Source: Kocuria massiliensis
GTDB taxonomy: Bacteria > Actinomycetota > Actinomycetes > Actinomycetales > Micrococcaceae
Assembly: GCF_900169715.1 (NCBI RefSeq)
Contig: NZ_LT835161.1
Coordinates: 795,589-859,588 of the forward strand
DNA length: 64,000 nucleotides
Direction: 5' to 3'
Shown here: positions 1 through 12,110 of the stretch, piece after piece
Numbering within the stretch: position 1 is the stretch's first letter
Layout of the letters: each line of letters opens with the position of its first letter
Translations under genes and position numbers: made by a program
The notes under the pieces: generated by a model
Database searches by the model: none
Told to the model about the DNA's origin: nothing
What the model saw: only the letters and a program-made list of their open reading frames with translations

Positions 1-180
1 AGCCTCGCCCCAACGGCACGAGGCCAGGGGGCGCCCGGCGAGGTGAAGTTGGACCTTTCGCCCCAATTCATGATTCAGGAATTCTGCAAGTGCACGTCCC
101 GAAAGCCCGTGCCTCGCGGAGACAGAAATCTCATGTCGAAGGCTGAGCGCCGGGTCGATGACGGCGATCCGTAGTTTCAT
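1..180 (-). CDS. N-terminal fragment of unknown protein, possibly FtsK/EccC-like
   Basis: An open frame of 60 codons runs leftward from an ATG at 180-178 off the window edge without a stop. The visible peptide begins MKLRIAVIDP and includes GRALAEFLNHELGR and then HLAGRPLAS. Its strand/helix alternation and the GRPL element resemble the small N-terminal domain of actinobacterial FtsK/SpoIIIE (EccC-like) proteins, but this is inference from pattern only. No Shine-Dalgarno precedes the ATG. A TCAAAT hexamer lies about 6 nt upstream, which would fit a leaderless transcript. The gene is divergent from glf. It could be any other protein with a ubiquitin-like start. Confidence 0.5.
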   Translation of the reverse strand, partial: MKLRIAVIDPALSLRHEISVSARHGLSGRALAEFLNHELGRKVQLHLAGRPLASCRWGEA

Positions 181-3771
<3,591 letters not shown>

Positions 3772-3775
<4 letters not shown>

Positions 3776-4635
3776 CAGAAATTATCAATCGAGAGTTCAA
3801 GCGCCCCGGCCGTGGTCGGGGCTTGCTTGACGTTCCTAAACACACCTTCCTGCTGCGGCTCCTGGTCGACAAGGAACTTCAGGTGAGATACCGAGGATCC
3901 GTCCTGGGTATCCTGTGGTCCTACGTCAAGCCGGGCGTACAGTTCATCGTCTTTTATCTGGCGTTGGGCGTGTTCCTTGAACTGAACAAAGGACTGCAAA
4001 ATTATGCGGTCTATCTGTTCTCCGGCATCATCCTGATCAACTTCTTCGGTGAGGCCTTTGGCAACGGTGCGCGATGTTTTGTGGGCAATGGGGCACTGAT
4101 CAAGAAGATCTATCTTCCCCGGGAATTGTTCTCGGTGTCGACTATTTGGGTTGGACTGATTCACTTCGCGCCACAACTGTTGGTGCTGCTCATAGCCGAC
4201 TTTGTGGTCGGATGGCATCCGAACGTCATGCAACTGGCTTGTGCCGTATTGGGTATGGCGATTCTGATGGTCTTCGCCTACGGGCTGGGCCTGATTTTTG
4301 GCGTCGCCAATGTGTTTTTCCGTGATTCGGAGAACCTGGTCGATCTCCTGGTCATGATGCTCACCTGGATGTCACCCATCATGTACCCGTGGGAGCGTGT
4401 GGCTGATAAAGCGCCAGACTGGTTGGTTCACATTTATTTCTTGAATCCCATCACGGTTGCTGTAGAGCTTTTCCACTACGCGTTTTGGTACCCGACCATC
4501 GACATGGAATGGCACGTACCGCCCCACCTGATCACCCAGATGGCTCCGTTGGCCGTCATTATTTCGCTTGTCGTTGTCTTCATTGGTGACTTGCTTTTCC
4601 GCAAGTTCGAAGGCAACTTCGCACAGGAGCTCTGA
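3772..4635 (+). CDS. wzm: Wzm-type polysaccharide ABC exporter permease
   Basis: An integral membrane protein of 287 residues belonging to the ABC-2 permease family that exports lipid-linked polysaccharides (Wzm/RfbD/TagG). The N-terminal cytoplasmic stretch contains the family signature VRYRGSVLGILWSYVKP, followed by about six hydrophobic segments spread to residue 280. In mycobacteria the equivalent protein pairs with an ATPase to move galactan across the membrane. Here it lies between the galactan polymerase and the ATPase, with ATGA overlap to the former and 6 nt between its TGA stop and the wzt start, so a galactan-exporter role is a reasonable inference. It could instead export another glycan. 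Confidence 0.9.
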
Positions 4636-4641
4636 TTTATC

Positions 4642-5430
4642 GTGTCGTGGCTTGATAACGATCCCGAGCTCTCGAAGCCGATGCCGCCCTATGTTCCTTC
4701 GTCGGAACCGGTGGTTATTAAGATCGACAACCTGGTGAAACGGTTTGTCCTGAGGCACACGCGTTCCATGAAGGAAGCATTTGTGTGGCTCATCAAGGGC
4801 CGAAAAGGCGATCTCTCCCAGAAATTCAATGCACTCGATGGGGTGTCATTGGATATCCACGAGGGTGAACGAGTCGCTCTCCTGGGCTTGAACGGTTCCG
4901 GAAAGTCGACCCTATTGAAGCTCATCTCCGGCGTGATGCACGGGGATTCTGGTGAGTTGATGACGAGGGGACGAATCGCCGGTCTGATTGAGGTGGGCGC
5001 AGGTTTTCACCCGGATCTCACGGGCCGAGACAACGTCTACCTCAACGGTGCGATTCTGGGCATGACCAAGCAAGAGATCGACGAGAATTTCGACTCCATC
5101 GTCGAATTCTCCGAGATCGAGCAGTTCATCGATACCGAGGTTAAGTTCTACTCCTCGGGTATGTACCTGCGACTTGCCTTCGCCGTCGCCGTGCATACGG
5201 ATCCTGAAATTTTCTTGGTCGATGAGATTCTGGCCGTGGGCGATGAGCCTTTCCAGAAGAAGTGCATCAAGAAGATCAAGGAGCTCTCGCAGCGCGGAAA
5301 GACGTTGGTCGTGGTGAGCCACGATCTCGATATGGTCAAGCGCCTCTGTGAGCGTGGCGTCGTCTTGGAGCACGGCAAGATCGTCGAGGACGGCGATATC
5401 CGAGACGCTGTCCGTTATCTACGCCAGTAA
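4642..5430 (+). CDS. wzt: Wzt-type polysaccharide ABC exporter ATPase
   Basis: The ATP-binding subunit of the exporter, 262 residues, starting at GTG 4642 behind AGGAG at 4625-4629. Walker A is GLNGSGKST, the signature region reads YSSGMYLRLAFA, and Walker B is IFLVDE followed by SHD. An N-terminal extension of about 55 residues before Walker A is typical of Wzt/TagH proteins. There is no C-terminal carbohydrate-binding domain of the kind seen in O9a-type Wzt, so export would not depend on recognising a modified chain end. It is the last gene of the operon; the strong hairpin at 5446-5479 follows its stop. Confidence 0.92.
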   Translation: MSWLDNDPELSKPMPPYVPSSEPVVIKIDNLVKRFVLRHTRSMKEAFVWLIKGRKGDLSQKFNALDGVSLDIHEGERVALLGLNGSGKSTLLKLISGVMHGDSGELMTRGRIAGLIEVGAGFHPDLTGRDNVYLNGAILGMTKQEIDENFDSIVEFSEIEQFIDTEVKFYSSGMYLRLAFAVAVHTDPEIFLVDEILAVGDEPFQKKCIKKIKELSQRGKTLVVVSHDLDMVKRLCERGVVLEHGKIVEDGDIRDAVRYLRQ

Positions 5431-5445
5431 TTCCACGGGCGGAAG

Positions 5446-5479
5446 AAAGGTCCACCGAAAATTTTCGGTGGACCTTTTC
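5446..5479 (+). terminator. Intrinsic terminator of the glf operon
   Basis: An almost perfect inverted repeat (arm AAAGGTCCACCGAAAA and its complement) is followed by a T-rich tail running into TTCTTGTTT. It lies 15 nt after the wzt stop and ends the galactan operon. Confidence 0.9.
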
Positions 5480-5505
5480 TTGTTTAAGCCAGCGACGGGT
5501 AACAT
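5477..5505 (+). promoter_or_regulatory. Putative promoter of the 5513 membrane protein gene
   Basis: TTCTTG at 5477-5482 and TAACAT at 5500-5505 are spaced by 17 nt. The -10 lies 7 nt before the ATG at 5513, which predicts a leaderless transcript. The -35 would overlap the T tail of the preceding terminator. Confidence 0.45.
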
Positions 5506-5512
5506 TTTTACA

Positions 5513-6592
5513 ATGACGACAGTGGATGCCAGCCCTGTAATGGTGGTGCATGTTATCGCGGATCCCGGCCTGCCCAGCCGGAGATTGGCCGCGATCCGGG
5601 ATTCTCTTCAAGGCAGGTTGCAGGTCCTGTCTCGGCGGCCGCTCGAGGTTGAGTCTCGGAGCGAGTTACTTCGTATTCGCCCGGATCACACCCTAGAGGC
5701 GCGGGCCGTCGAGAATCTCTCCGAAGGACGAGTCGATCTCGTTATTCTACTGACCGAAATCCCCAGGTACCTCAAGCGCCGGCCGCTGATTGCCGAAGCC
5801 TACCCCGACGAGCGCGTTGCTATCGTTTCCTGTCCTACCGTTGGTGCTTGGGCAACCAAATCGAAGCTCCTGCGCATCATCGTGGACTGCGCGTATCGAC
5901 TGATGACGATGGACGACGTCGCAGAAACGTATACCGACGACGGGTGGGGGCAATGGGTTTCACGCGACGAACGTAAGAGCCTGATCATGCTAGCGAACCC
6001 GAGAACGGGATTTGCGCGAACGGTCCTCGGCGTCATCTTGGGCAATGAGCCCTGGAGGACCGCTCCCAAGCTGTCGAGAGCTCTCGCCACGGCGGCGGCC
6101 ACCGGAGCCTTTGGCGTTTTCTACAACTCCATCTGGCAGATGTCGGATGCGTTGTCCACGGGACGACTCTTGGTCATATCCGTTCTGGCGGTGTGTTCGA
6201 TGGTCGTTTGGCTCCTGGTGAGCAACAAGCTGTGGGACCGACCCAGATATGCCCGTCTCTCCAAAGTGGTGTTGCTCTATAATCTCTCGACCGTGATGAC
6301 GTTGCTCATCTGCGTGATATGGCTCTATGCAGCCTTGTGGGTCTTCATCTTTGTCTCGGGACTCATCGTGATTGATCCATCGTTCATGGCTTCTGTGCTG
6401 AATGAAGACGTGGGGATCAATAACTACGCATCCATTGCGTGGCTCAGCGCTTCGATGGGCGTCGTCGCCGGCGCTTTGGGGTCAGGCTTCGACGACCAGG
6501 TCGACATGCGACATATCACCATGGGTATGCGAGAACGTCAGCGGGCCTACACGCAACAGCCGGAAACCGAAGTCGAGGAGTCCACCTCGTAG
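5513..6592 (+). CDS. Unknown membrane protein with cytosolic N-terminal domain
   Basis: I do not recognise a named function. With the ATG at 5513 the protein has 359 residues. Residues 1-170 look soluble and alpha/beta (VVHVIADPGLP near 11-21; DLVILLTEIPR at 75-85; VAIVSCPTVGAW at 102-113). A hydrophobic half follows with segments near 189-210, 216-237, 252-290 (probably two) and 304-323, then a charged tail. The ORF is open back to 5348, but that stretch overlaps wzt and its terminator, and the promoter-like TAACAT 7 nt before 5513 favours the later start. It stands alone between the galactan operon and leftward smpB. I have seen similar unannotated proteins in other actinobacteria, which is recollection, not a search. 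Confidence 0.7.
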   Translation: MTTVDASPVMVVHVIADPGLPSRRLAAIRDSLQGRLQVLSRRPLEVESRSELLRIRPDHTLEARAVENLSEGRVDLVILLTEIPRYLKRRPLIAEAYPDERVAIVSCPTVGAWATKSKLLRIIVDCAYRLMTMDDVAETYTDDGWGQWVSRDERKSLIMLANPRTGFARTVLGVILGNEPWRTAPKLSRALATAAATGAFGVFYNSIWQMSDALSTGRLLVISVLAVCSMVVWLLVSNKLWDRPRYARLSKVVLLYNLSTVMTLLICVIWLYAALWVFIFVSGLIVIDPSFMASVLNEDVGINNYASIAWLSASMGVVAGALGSGFDDQVDMRHITMGMRERQRAYTQQPETEVEESTS

Positions 6593-6646
6593 CCCCGCGA
6601 GAGCGTGGAAAGTGCATCCCATCACCGATGGGGAAGAGGGATCGCC

Positions 6647-7141
6647 TTATCCGAGGTTCCGGTAGCGCATCGCCCGTTGGGCCTCACGTTTGTCCTGAGC
6701 TTCCTTCAGGGCGTGCCGCTTATCGTATTCGCGTTTACCCTGGGCCAAAGCGATTTCCACTTTCGCTTTGCCATCCCGGAAATACAGTTGGATCGGCACG
6801 ATGGTGTAACCGGTTTCTTTGGTCTTTTGCTCCAGCTTCCGCAGCTCCATCCTGTGGAGGAGCAGCTTGCGTCGCCGGCGGGCCTCGTGGTTAGTCCAGG
6901 AACCATGTCCATACTCGGCGATGTGGATATTCTCCAAATACAGCTCGCCGCGTGTCATTTGGCAGAATCCATCGACGATCGAAGCTCCGCCATCACGTAA
7001 GGATTTCACCTCGGTGCCTAGGAGAGCGATACCTGCCTCATACGTGCTGAGGAGGTTGTAGTCGTGGCGGGCCTTGCGATTGGTCGCGATGACCTTGCGC
7101 CCGTCCTCATTCTTTGTTGACTTCTTGTTCTTCTGTGCCAT
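6647..7141 (-). CDS. smpB: SsrA-binding protein SmpB
   Basis: SmpB binds tmRNA and mimics the codon-anticodon arm in the A site during trans-translation, rescuing stalled ribosomes. The 164-residue protein shows the family's conserved blocks: NRKARHDY, the GTEVKSLRDG strand, an EHxY-equivalent segment LENIHIAEYGHG, and a basic C-terminal tail (GKREYDKRHALKE) that inserts in the mRNA channel. I start at ATG 7141-7139; the frame is open upstream to 7225 but that would overlap prfB. It lies 47 nt downstream of prfB on the same strand. Its RNA partner ssrA is encoded nearby at 8470, on the opposite strand. Confidence 0.95.
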   Translation of the reverse strand: MAQKNKKSTKNEDGRKVIATNRKARHDYNLLSTYEAGIALLGTEVKSLRDGGASIVDGFCQMTRGELYLENIHIAEYGHGSWTNHEARRRRKLLLHRMELRKLEQKTKETGYTIVPIQLYFRDGKAKVEIALAQGKREYDKRHALKEAQDKREAQRAMRYRNLG

Positions 7142-7188
7142 GGATTGTCTATCGTATTCTTTCGCCCGCGATGGGGCAGTTTGAGGTA

Positions 7189-8307
7189 TTAGGCCTGATC
7201 CGCCTGGCGTTGTCCCGCGCGCCACCGAATGCCTGCATCGATGAACTCGTCGATCGAGCCGTCAAAAACCGCGCTGGGGTTGCCTTCTTCGTGATTGGTT
7301 CGAAGGTCCTTGACCATTTGATAAGGGTTCAAAACATACGACCGCATTTGATCTCCCCACGACGCTTTTACATCGCCGGCTAGTTCCTTCTTCTTGGCGT
7401 TTTCTTCTTCACGCCGTTGAAGGAGTAGCCGAGACTGCAAGACGCGCAGTGCGGCCGCCCTGTTCTGGATCTGCGATTTTTCATTCTGCATGGAGACGAC
7501 GATTCCGGTTGGGAGGTGCGTCATACGGACCGCCGAGTCGGTGGTATTCACCGACTGGCCGCCTGGGCCAGAGGAGCGGAATACATCGACCTTAATCTCG
7601 CTCTCTGGGATCTCGATGCTATCGGTCTGCTCGATGAGAGGGATAACTTCCACGGCGGCGAAGGAGGTCTGTCGACGACCTTGGTTATCGAAAGGGGAAA
7701 TGCGCACGAGACGGTGGGTCCCGGCCTCAACGGAGAGCCGTCCGAAGGAGTAGGGGGCCTTGACTTCGAACGTCGTCGATTTAAGGCCGGCCTCTTCGGC
7801 GTACGACGTATCCAAAACTTTGGTGGCGTATCCGTTCTTTTCCGCCCACCGCAGGTACATGCGCATCAGCATTTCCGCGAAGTCTGCGGCGTCAATGCCG
7901 CCGGCTCCGGAGCGAATGGTCACCACGGCCTCTCGAGGATCGTATTCACCAGACAAGAGGGTCACGATTTCGAGGTCTGCCAAGGCCCGCCGGATGGACA
8001 CGAGTTCGTCCTCGGCATCGGCCATGAGTGCAGAATCGTCTTCCTCTTGACCCAACTCGACCATGGTTTCGAGGTCGTCGATGCGTTCCTGCAAACGTTC
8101 CAAGCGTTCCAACTCTGACTGACGGTGAGACAACTTGGATGTCACCTGCTGTGCAGCGTCGGGATCGTCCCACAGATTCGGCGCGGCCGCCGCTTCCGAG
8201 AGCTCCGCGATGCTTGCACGGATGCCCTCGATGTCGCTGACCTGAGCAATGGACGAGTACGTCGCACGGAGGTCTTTGATTTCTGCGGGAAAGTCAGTGG
8301 AAGCCAT
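7189..8307 (-). CDS. prfB: Peptide chain release factor 2
   Basis: RF2 terminates translation at UGA and UAA. The 372-residue protein has the catalytic GGQ loop in [15 protein letters not shown], and the codon-recognition tripeptide SPF in [11 protein letters not shown], which distinguishes RF2 from RF1. The reading frame is continuous, so the programmed +1 frameshift known from E. coli prfB is absent. Start is the ATG at 8307-8305 ([11 protein letters not shown]); an upstream ATG at 8337 would add ten residues. It forms a two-gene unit with smpB. In many actinobacteria ftsE and ftsX lie between prfB and smpB; here they are missing. Confidence 0.96.
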   Translation of the reverse strand: MASTDFPAEIKDLRATYSSIAQVSDIEGIRASIAELSEAAAAPNLWDDPDAAQQVTSKLSHRQSELERLERLQERIDDLETMVELGQEEDDSALMADAEDELVSIRRALADLEIVTLLSGEYDPREAVVTIRSGAGGIDAADFAEMLMRMYLRWAEKNGYATKVLDTSYAEEAGLKSTTFEVKAPYSFGRLSVEAGTHRLVRISPFDNQGRRQTSFAAVEVIPLIEQTDSIEIPESEIKVDVFRSSGPGGQSVNTTDSAVRMTHLPTGIVVSMQNEKSQIQNRAAALRVLQSRLLLQRREEENAKKKELAGDVKASWGDQMRSYVLNPYQMVKDLRTNHEEGNPSAVFDGSIDEFIDAGIRWRAGQRQADQA

Positions 8308-8469
8308 ATCTCGCAAGTCTAGTCGATGATGTGGCACCGCAGGCCGCCGGGCTTAGGTGGTGATGGGCGCTTGGCTTCCCAACATGGACCGCAAGGAGTA
8401 TATTTAACAGGTCTGGAGCAAAGCGTCGTAGTTTTCGGTGCTCCAGTCGGTTGATTGAAAACCACATAT

Positions 8470-8839
8470 GGGGATGATCGGTTTCGACGATGCCAGTTGC
8501 GGCAGGTGAAGCGGGCCGAGAACGCAGAGTCATCTCGTAAACGTTCTCTGCAAAACAATAAGTGCCAAATCTGAAAAGCGCACTGACTTCGCTCTCGCTG
8601 CGTAAGTAGCCAGAGCAGTCTGCTAGCCCGGGTTCGCTTTCGACCCGGATCCTAGTATCAGTTTAGAAGGCCACTGCTCTAGTTCTTCTCCGTAGGGAAC
8701 TAGGGGACTTTTATACGGATAGGTTCGGCGGCAATGTGTTTGTGGAAGTGCCGGAGCCGAAAACACCGATATACAAACTGCGCCCGGAGAAACCCTGGCA
8801 ATGCTGCATCGGACCGGGGTTCGATTCCCCGCATCTCCA
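8470..8839 (+). ncRNA. ssrA: tmRNA (SsrA)
   Basis: The RNA tags proteins from stalled ribosomes for degradation. The 5' end reads GGGGATGATCGGTTTCGAC and the 3' end has a T-arm ending GGTTCGATTCCCCGCATCTCC. Residues 8470-8476 pair with 8832-8838 to form a 7-bp acceptor stem with one G-U pair; 8839 is the discriminator A, and CCA is not fully encoded. The tag frame is at 8564-8605: resume codon GCC, tag AKSEKRTDFALAA, stop TAA, which is a standard actinobacterial type. The length, about 370 nt, fits the one-piece tmRNA class. It is transcribed away from prfB-smpB and ends at the hairpin at 8867-8906. Confidence 0.97.
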
Positions 8840-8866
8840 CATATGGTGACCGTTTTTGGCCACGTT

Positions 8867-8906
8867 CAACAGGCCCGGGTCTCATGTATGAGGCCCGGGC
8901 CTGTTG
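8867..8906 (+). terminator. Terminator downstream of ssrA
   Basis: A long inverted repeat (CAACAGGCCCGGG...CCCGGGCCTGTTG, extended by CTCAT/ATGAG) lies 27 nt after the tmRNA 3' end and is followed by CATTTAAA. Arms pair over about 18 bp. Confidence 0.85.
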
Positions 8907-9097
8907 CATTTAAAGAGCAGTGAAGAGATGCCCACTAGGTACAAACGTGAATCACATCGGTGGTGCCTCGAGCCACAGAGCTCGAGCCCGTGAGCCCCGT
9001 GCTCGCGAGGGTATCCAAGAATGTGATGAAATGAGTAAACGCGCGGCACCGCAGCGCGCGAACCACCATCTAGAGCTGAAGCGAGGAAGTGTCACCG

Positions 9098-9985
9098 ATG
9101 ACCAAGGATCCTTCGTCCGACAACGAAAATCTCGACGCCGAGAACGGGGGAGGCAGCTCGGTTCCCCGCTACGGAGAACGGAGCCATGACTCCAAGCCGT
9201 GGGATGCAGAACGGGAGGGTCAAGCCGAGGGAACGTCGAGCTTTGGCCAACAACAGTATGGCCAGAGCGGTGCTTACCAGTCGGATCAGCCTCGATACGG
9301 CCACAATGACTCGTCACAACAGAGCTACCAGGCGGGTACCTACGGCTCTTACGGCGACTCTTCCGCCCAGGATGGTTCCTACGGGGGCTACGGCAGCACG
9401 TCCCCGCAGAACGGCCAACAGCACGACGGCGGAGCGCCGCAGTATGCCCAGCCTGGTGCTTATGGCACGGGTGCGGACTCTTACGGAAACCAGTCCAATG
9501 CCAACGGCACCCCCGGTTACTACGGGGGTAGCCCCCGGCCTTATGACTCCTATCAGGGCCAGCAGGCTCAGTATTCGGGCAACGGCTACGGGCAGCCCCA
9601 GTATCAGCAGCAGTACCCCACGAGCCAGCCGCAGCGCCCCAACGGGTGGGGAATGGGGCTGGCGGCCATGATCTGCGGTATCGGCAGCCTCGTTTTGTGC
9701 TGGCTGGTGTTCCCGGCGTTGGCGGGTATCGTCGCGATTATTCTCGGCATCGTAGCCATCAAGAAACTCGGTAAGACGCCAGGTGCCGGTAAGGCCATGC
9801 CGATCGTCGGCATTATATTGGGCGCCATCGGCGCGATCGTGTCGGTGATCTTCTTGATCTTCTGGATCTTCTCGTTCTCCATCGCGAACGAAGCCGCTCA
9901 GAATTGTGGCGGATATGGGAACGCTAACTCATCCTCGTATCAGCAATGTATTGATGACTACATCGCCAATCAAGCAGGAAATTAG
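9098..9985 (+). CDS. Low-complexity Gln/Gly/Ser/Tyr protein with DUF4190-like membrane domain
   Basis: A 295-residue protein. Residues 1-185 are disordered and rich in Q, G, S and Y, with repeated SYG/YGSY and QYQQQ motifs. The C-terminal part (about 190-270) has two hydrophobic segments around a basic turn, IAIKKLGKTPGAGKA, characteristic of the DUF4190 family. A short tail with a Cys pair (NCGGYG...YQQCIDDYI) follows and is probably extracytoplasmic. I chose ATG 9098 because GAGGA lies about 10 nt upstream; GTG 9089 is too close to that site. The function is unknown; such proteins are common in actinobacteria. It is a single gene closed by a terminator. Confidence 0.8.
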   Translation: MTKDPSSDNENLDAENGGGSSVPRYGERSHDSKPWDAEREGQAEGTSSFGQQQYGQSGAYQSDQPRYGHNDSSQQSYQAGTYGSYGDSSAQDGSYGGYGSTSPQNGQQHDGGAPQYAQPGAYGTGADSYGNQSNANGTPGYYGGSPRPYDSYQGQQAQYSGNGYGQPQYQQQYPTSQPQRPNGWGMGLAAMICGIGSLVLCWLVFPALAGIVAIILGIVAIKKLGKTPGAGKAMPIVGIILGAIGAIVSVIFLIFWIFSFSIANEAAQNCGGYGNANSSSYQQCIDDYIANQAGN

Positions 9986-10003
9986 CGTTCGCTGAGTTCA
10001 GCA

Positions 10004-10035
10004 AACCCCCGTCGCCTGAGGGCGACGGGGGTTTT
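10004..10035. terminator. Bidirectional terminator between the DUF4190-like gene and hisN
   Basis: A GC-rich hairpin (AACCCCCGTCGCC / GGCGACGGGGGTT with loop TGAG) is followed by TTTATTAT on the plus strand. It lies between two convergent genes and can serve both. Confidence 0.9.
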
Positions 10036-10107
10036 ATTATGGCCATTTTTCGGGGGTTCGTGCGGCAGGCCACGAGCGAAGTGGCCCTGCCCAGGACGCG
10101 CCTGGTT

Positions 10108-10959
10108 TTACGGAGATTCTGCGACGTGCCGGCCCCGAAAAGCTTCAGATACGTTCGCTTCCTCGGCCGTGGCATCGCTGGTGTTGAGTTTCTGCAGAAC
10201 CGCAGGGTGAAGAGCCCCGTTGGTTGCCAACGCGTTGCCTCCGTGTGGACCGTCTTCCCCAGCCAGAGACGTAAATCGCCCTCCGGCTTCCGTCACGATG
10301 GGCACGAGAGCTGCCATATCGTGGAGCGCAAGTTCTGGCTCACAGGCGATATCTACGGCTCCCTCCGCAAGAAGACAATAGGACCAGAAGTCTCCAAACC
10401 CGCGGACTCGCCAAACCTCGTCTGTGAGGTCAAGGAATTGATCGCGTAGGCCAGCGGATTTCCAGCCCGACAGAGACGAGAAAGAAAGTGAAGCATCTGG
10501 AAGGGATGCGACGTCAGAGACTTCGATGCGTGTCGCCTTGGCGAGCGACCGACCGGTGAATGCGCCCGTACCTTCGGCGGCCCACCAGCGCCGTTGTAGG
10601 GCCGGTGCCGAGACGAGACCCACGACCGGCTTGCCTCGATCCAGCAGTGCGATGAGTGTCGCCCAGACCGGCACGCCGCGAACGAAATTCTTGGTTCCGT
10701 CGATGGGGTCGATCACCCATTCACGTGGCGAGGAACCCGTGGATTCGAATTCCTCCCCAGAAACGGAGTCCCGGGTTCGGGCGCGATTCAAGTGTGAACG
10801 GACCAGCTGTTCGGCTTCGCGGTCGGCGTCTGTGACGGGCGTCAGGTCCGGTTTGGTGTCAACGGTGAAGTCCTGAGCCTGAAACCTTCCGAGTGTGTAT
10901 CGGTCCACGGCGTCGGCGATGACGTGTGCCAAACGGAGGTCATCGTTATACGGGCTCAT
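10108..10959 (-). CDS. hisN: Inositol monophosphatase family, probable histidinol-phosphatase HisN
   Basis: A Mg-dependent phosphatase of the IMPase superfamily, 283 residues. The metal-binding residues are visible in SGEEFES and in [17 protein letters not shown], and the second Asp motif lies near [17 protein letters not shown]. Proteins of this type act as the last-but-two step of histidine synthesis (histidinol-phosphate to histidinol) in Corynebacterium and Mycobacterium, and the gene sits next to rsgA-aroA there too. I start at ATG 10959-10957, about 10 nt after GGAAGG; the ATG at 10968 is only 1 nt from that site. It is downstream of rsgA with a 44-nt gap. Inositol monophosphatase activity is an alternative. 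Confidence 0.85.
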   Translation of the reverse strand: MSPYNDDLRLAHVIADAVDRYTLGRFQAQDFTVDTKPDLTPVTDADREAEQLVRSHLNRARTRDSVSGEEFESTGSSPREWVIDPIDGTKNFVRGVPVWATLIALLDRGKPVVGLVSAPALQRRWWAAEGTGAFTGRSLAKATRIEVSDVASLPDASLSFSSLSGWKSAGLRDQFLDLTDEVWRVRGFGDFWSYCLLAEGAVDIACEPELALHDMAALVPIVTEAGGRFTSLAGEDGPHGGNALATNGALHPAVLQKLNTSDATAEEANVSEAFRGRHVAESP

Positions 10960-11003
10960 CGAAGTCATGCCTTCCAGGTTAACCCATGAGTGCGGTCTGG
11001 GTC

Positions 11004-12110
11004 TCAGGCACCGCCGAGCTCCTTAGTCTCGGCGAGTCCGGTTTCCTCGGCAACTCCGAGGAGCCGGCGCAGCGATTCCAGACGTTCTTCGCCTCGTGGT
11101 CCGGGTGCGCCGGATCGGACGAGTGCCGCGATTCCGCAGTCCGAAGCGTCTGTTGCGTGAGTGCACCCTTTGGGGCACTGGGCCGATCCGGGGGCGAGGT
11201 CATCGAATGCGGCGACGATGTCATCCTTTTCCACATGTGCCAGGCCAAAGGACCGAATGCCGGGGGTGTCGACGACCCACGTGCCGGAAAGACCCCACTC
11301 GGGGGAAATCGCCAGCGCCGACGATGACGTGTGCCGCCCACGCCCCGTCACGAGATTCACGCCACCGGTGGAGCGCGATGCCCCAGACAGCGCATTGACG
11401 AGAGTCGATTTTCCTACGCCAGAATGGCCCAAAAAGACGCTGACCTGGCCGTTCAATTCGGACTTCAAGGTGGCCAGAAGACTCGGATCGAGGCGAAGTG
11501 TTTCGTGGGTTCCAACTCGAGTGAATTCTTCCGCGGAGCCCATCGGGGAACTGGTCAGGATCTTGAGAGACGTGTGGGAGTAGTACTCTTTCAAGTCTGT
11601 TGCGTCGCCGAGGTCTGTTTTGGTGATACAGAGTACGGGCTCGATGCCGGCATTTGTAGCCGCCACGATGGATCGATCGATGAATCCCGTTCGTGGCGTC
11701 GGATTGGCGGCAGCGACCACAATGATCAGCTGATCGGCATTTGCGACGACGACCCTTTCGACGGGGTCGGTGTCATCCGCGCTTCGTCGGAGAACCGTGG
11801 AACGTTCCAGCACTTTAACCAAACGGGCTAGGGACCCTTCGGCCCCACTGACGTCACCTACCAATCCGACAAGGTCGCCCACGACCACGGGGGTACGGCG
11901 CAGGTCCTTCGCACGGACGGCGGTAATGAGGCGGCCGGGGCCGTCCTCGCCCAAGTCCACGGTGTAGCGGCCTCGGTCCACGGTCACGATACGGCCGATG
12001 ACGGCGTCTCGATGGGCTGGACGTTCTTTGGTCCGTGGACGCGAACCGCGCTTATTGGCACGGACCCGAACGTCCGATTCGTCCCAGGACCTGGAGGGTT
12101 GACGAGCCAT
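11004..12110 (-). CDS. rsgA: Ribosome small subunit-dependent GTPase RsgA
   Basis: RsgA is a circularly permuted GTPase that checks late maturation of the 30S subunit. The 368-residue protein has an N-terminal OB-fold region, then the permuted G motifs: TKTD (G4), the P-loop GHSGVGKST, and DTPG (G3). A C-terminal zinc-binding segment follows, [15 protein letters not shown]. Start is ATG 12110-12108 with GGGAGG 4 nt upstream. It overlaps the aroA stop by one base (TGATG), so the two are translationally coupled. The frame is open far upstream through aroA in another frame, which is a shadow. Confidence 0.95.
   Translation of the reverse strand: MARQPSRSWDESDVRVRANKRGSRPRTKERPAHRDAVIGRIVTVDRGRYTVDLGEDGPGRLITAVRAKDLRRTPVVVGDLVGLVGDVSGAEGSLARLVKVLERSTVLRRSADDTDPVERVVVANADQLIIVVAAANPTPRTGFIDRSIVAATNAGIEPVLCITKTDLGDATDLKEYYSHTSLKILTSSPMGSAEEFTRVGTHETLRLDPSLLATLKSELNGQVSVFLGHSGVGKSTLVNALSGASRSTGGVNLVTGRGRHTSSSALAISPEWGLSGTWVVDTPGIRSFGLAHVEKDDIVAAFDDLAPGSAQCPKGCTHATDASDCGIAALVRSGAPGPRGEERLESLRRLLGVAEETGLAETKELGGA

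Noticed and set aside
6618..6632. Hairpin CCCATC/GATGGG after smpB as terminator
   Set aside because: Only six base pairs and no T run on the minus strand.
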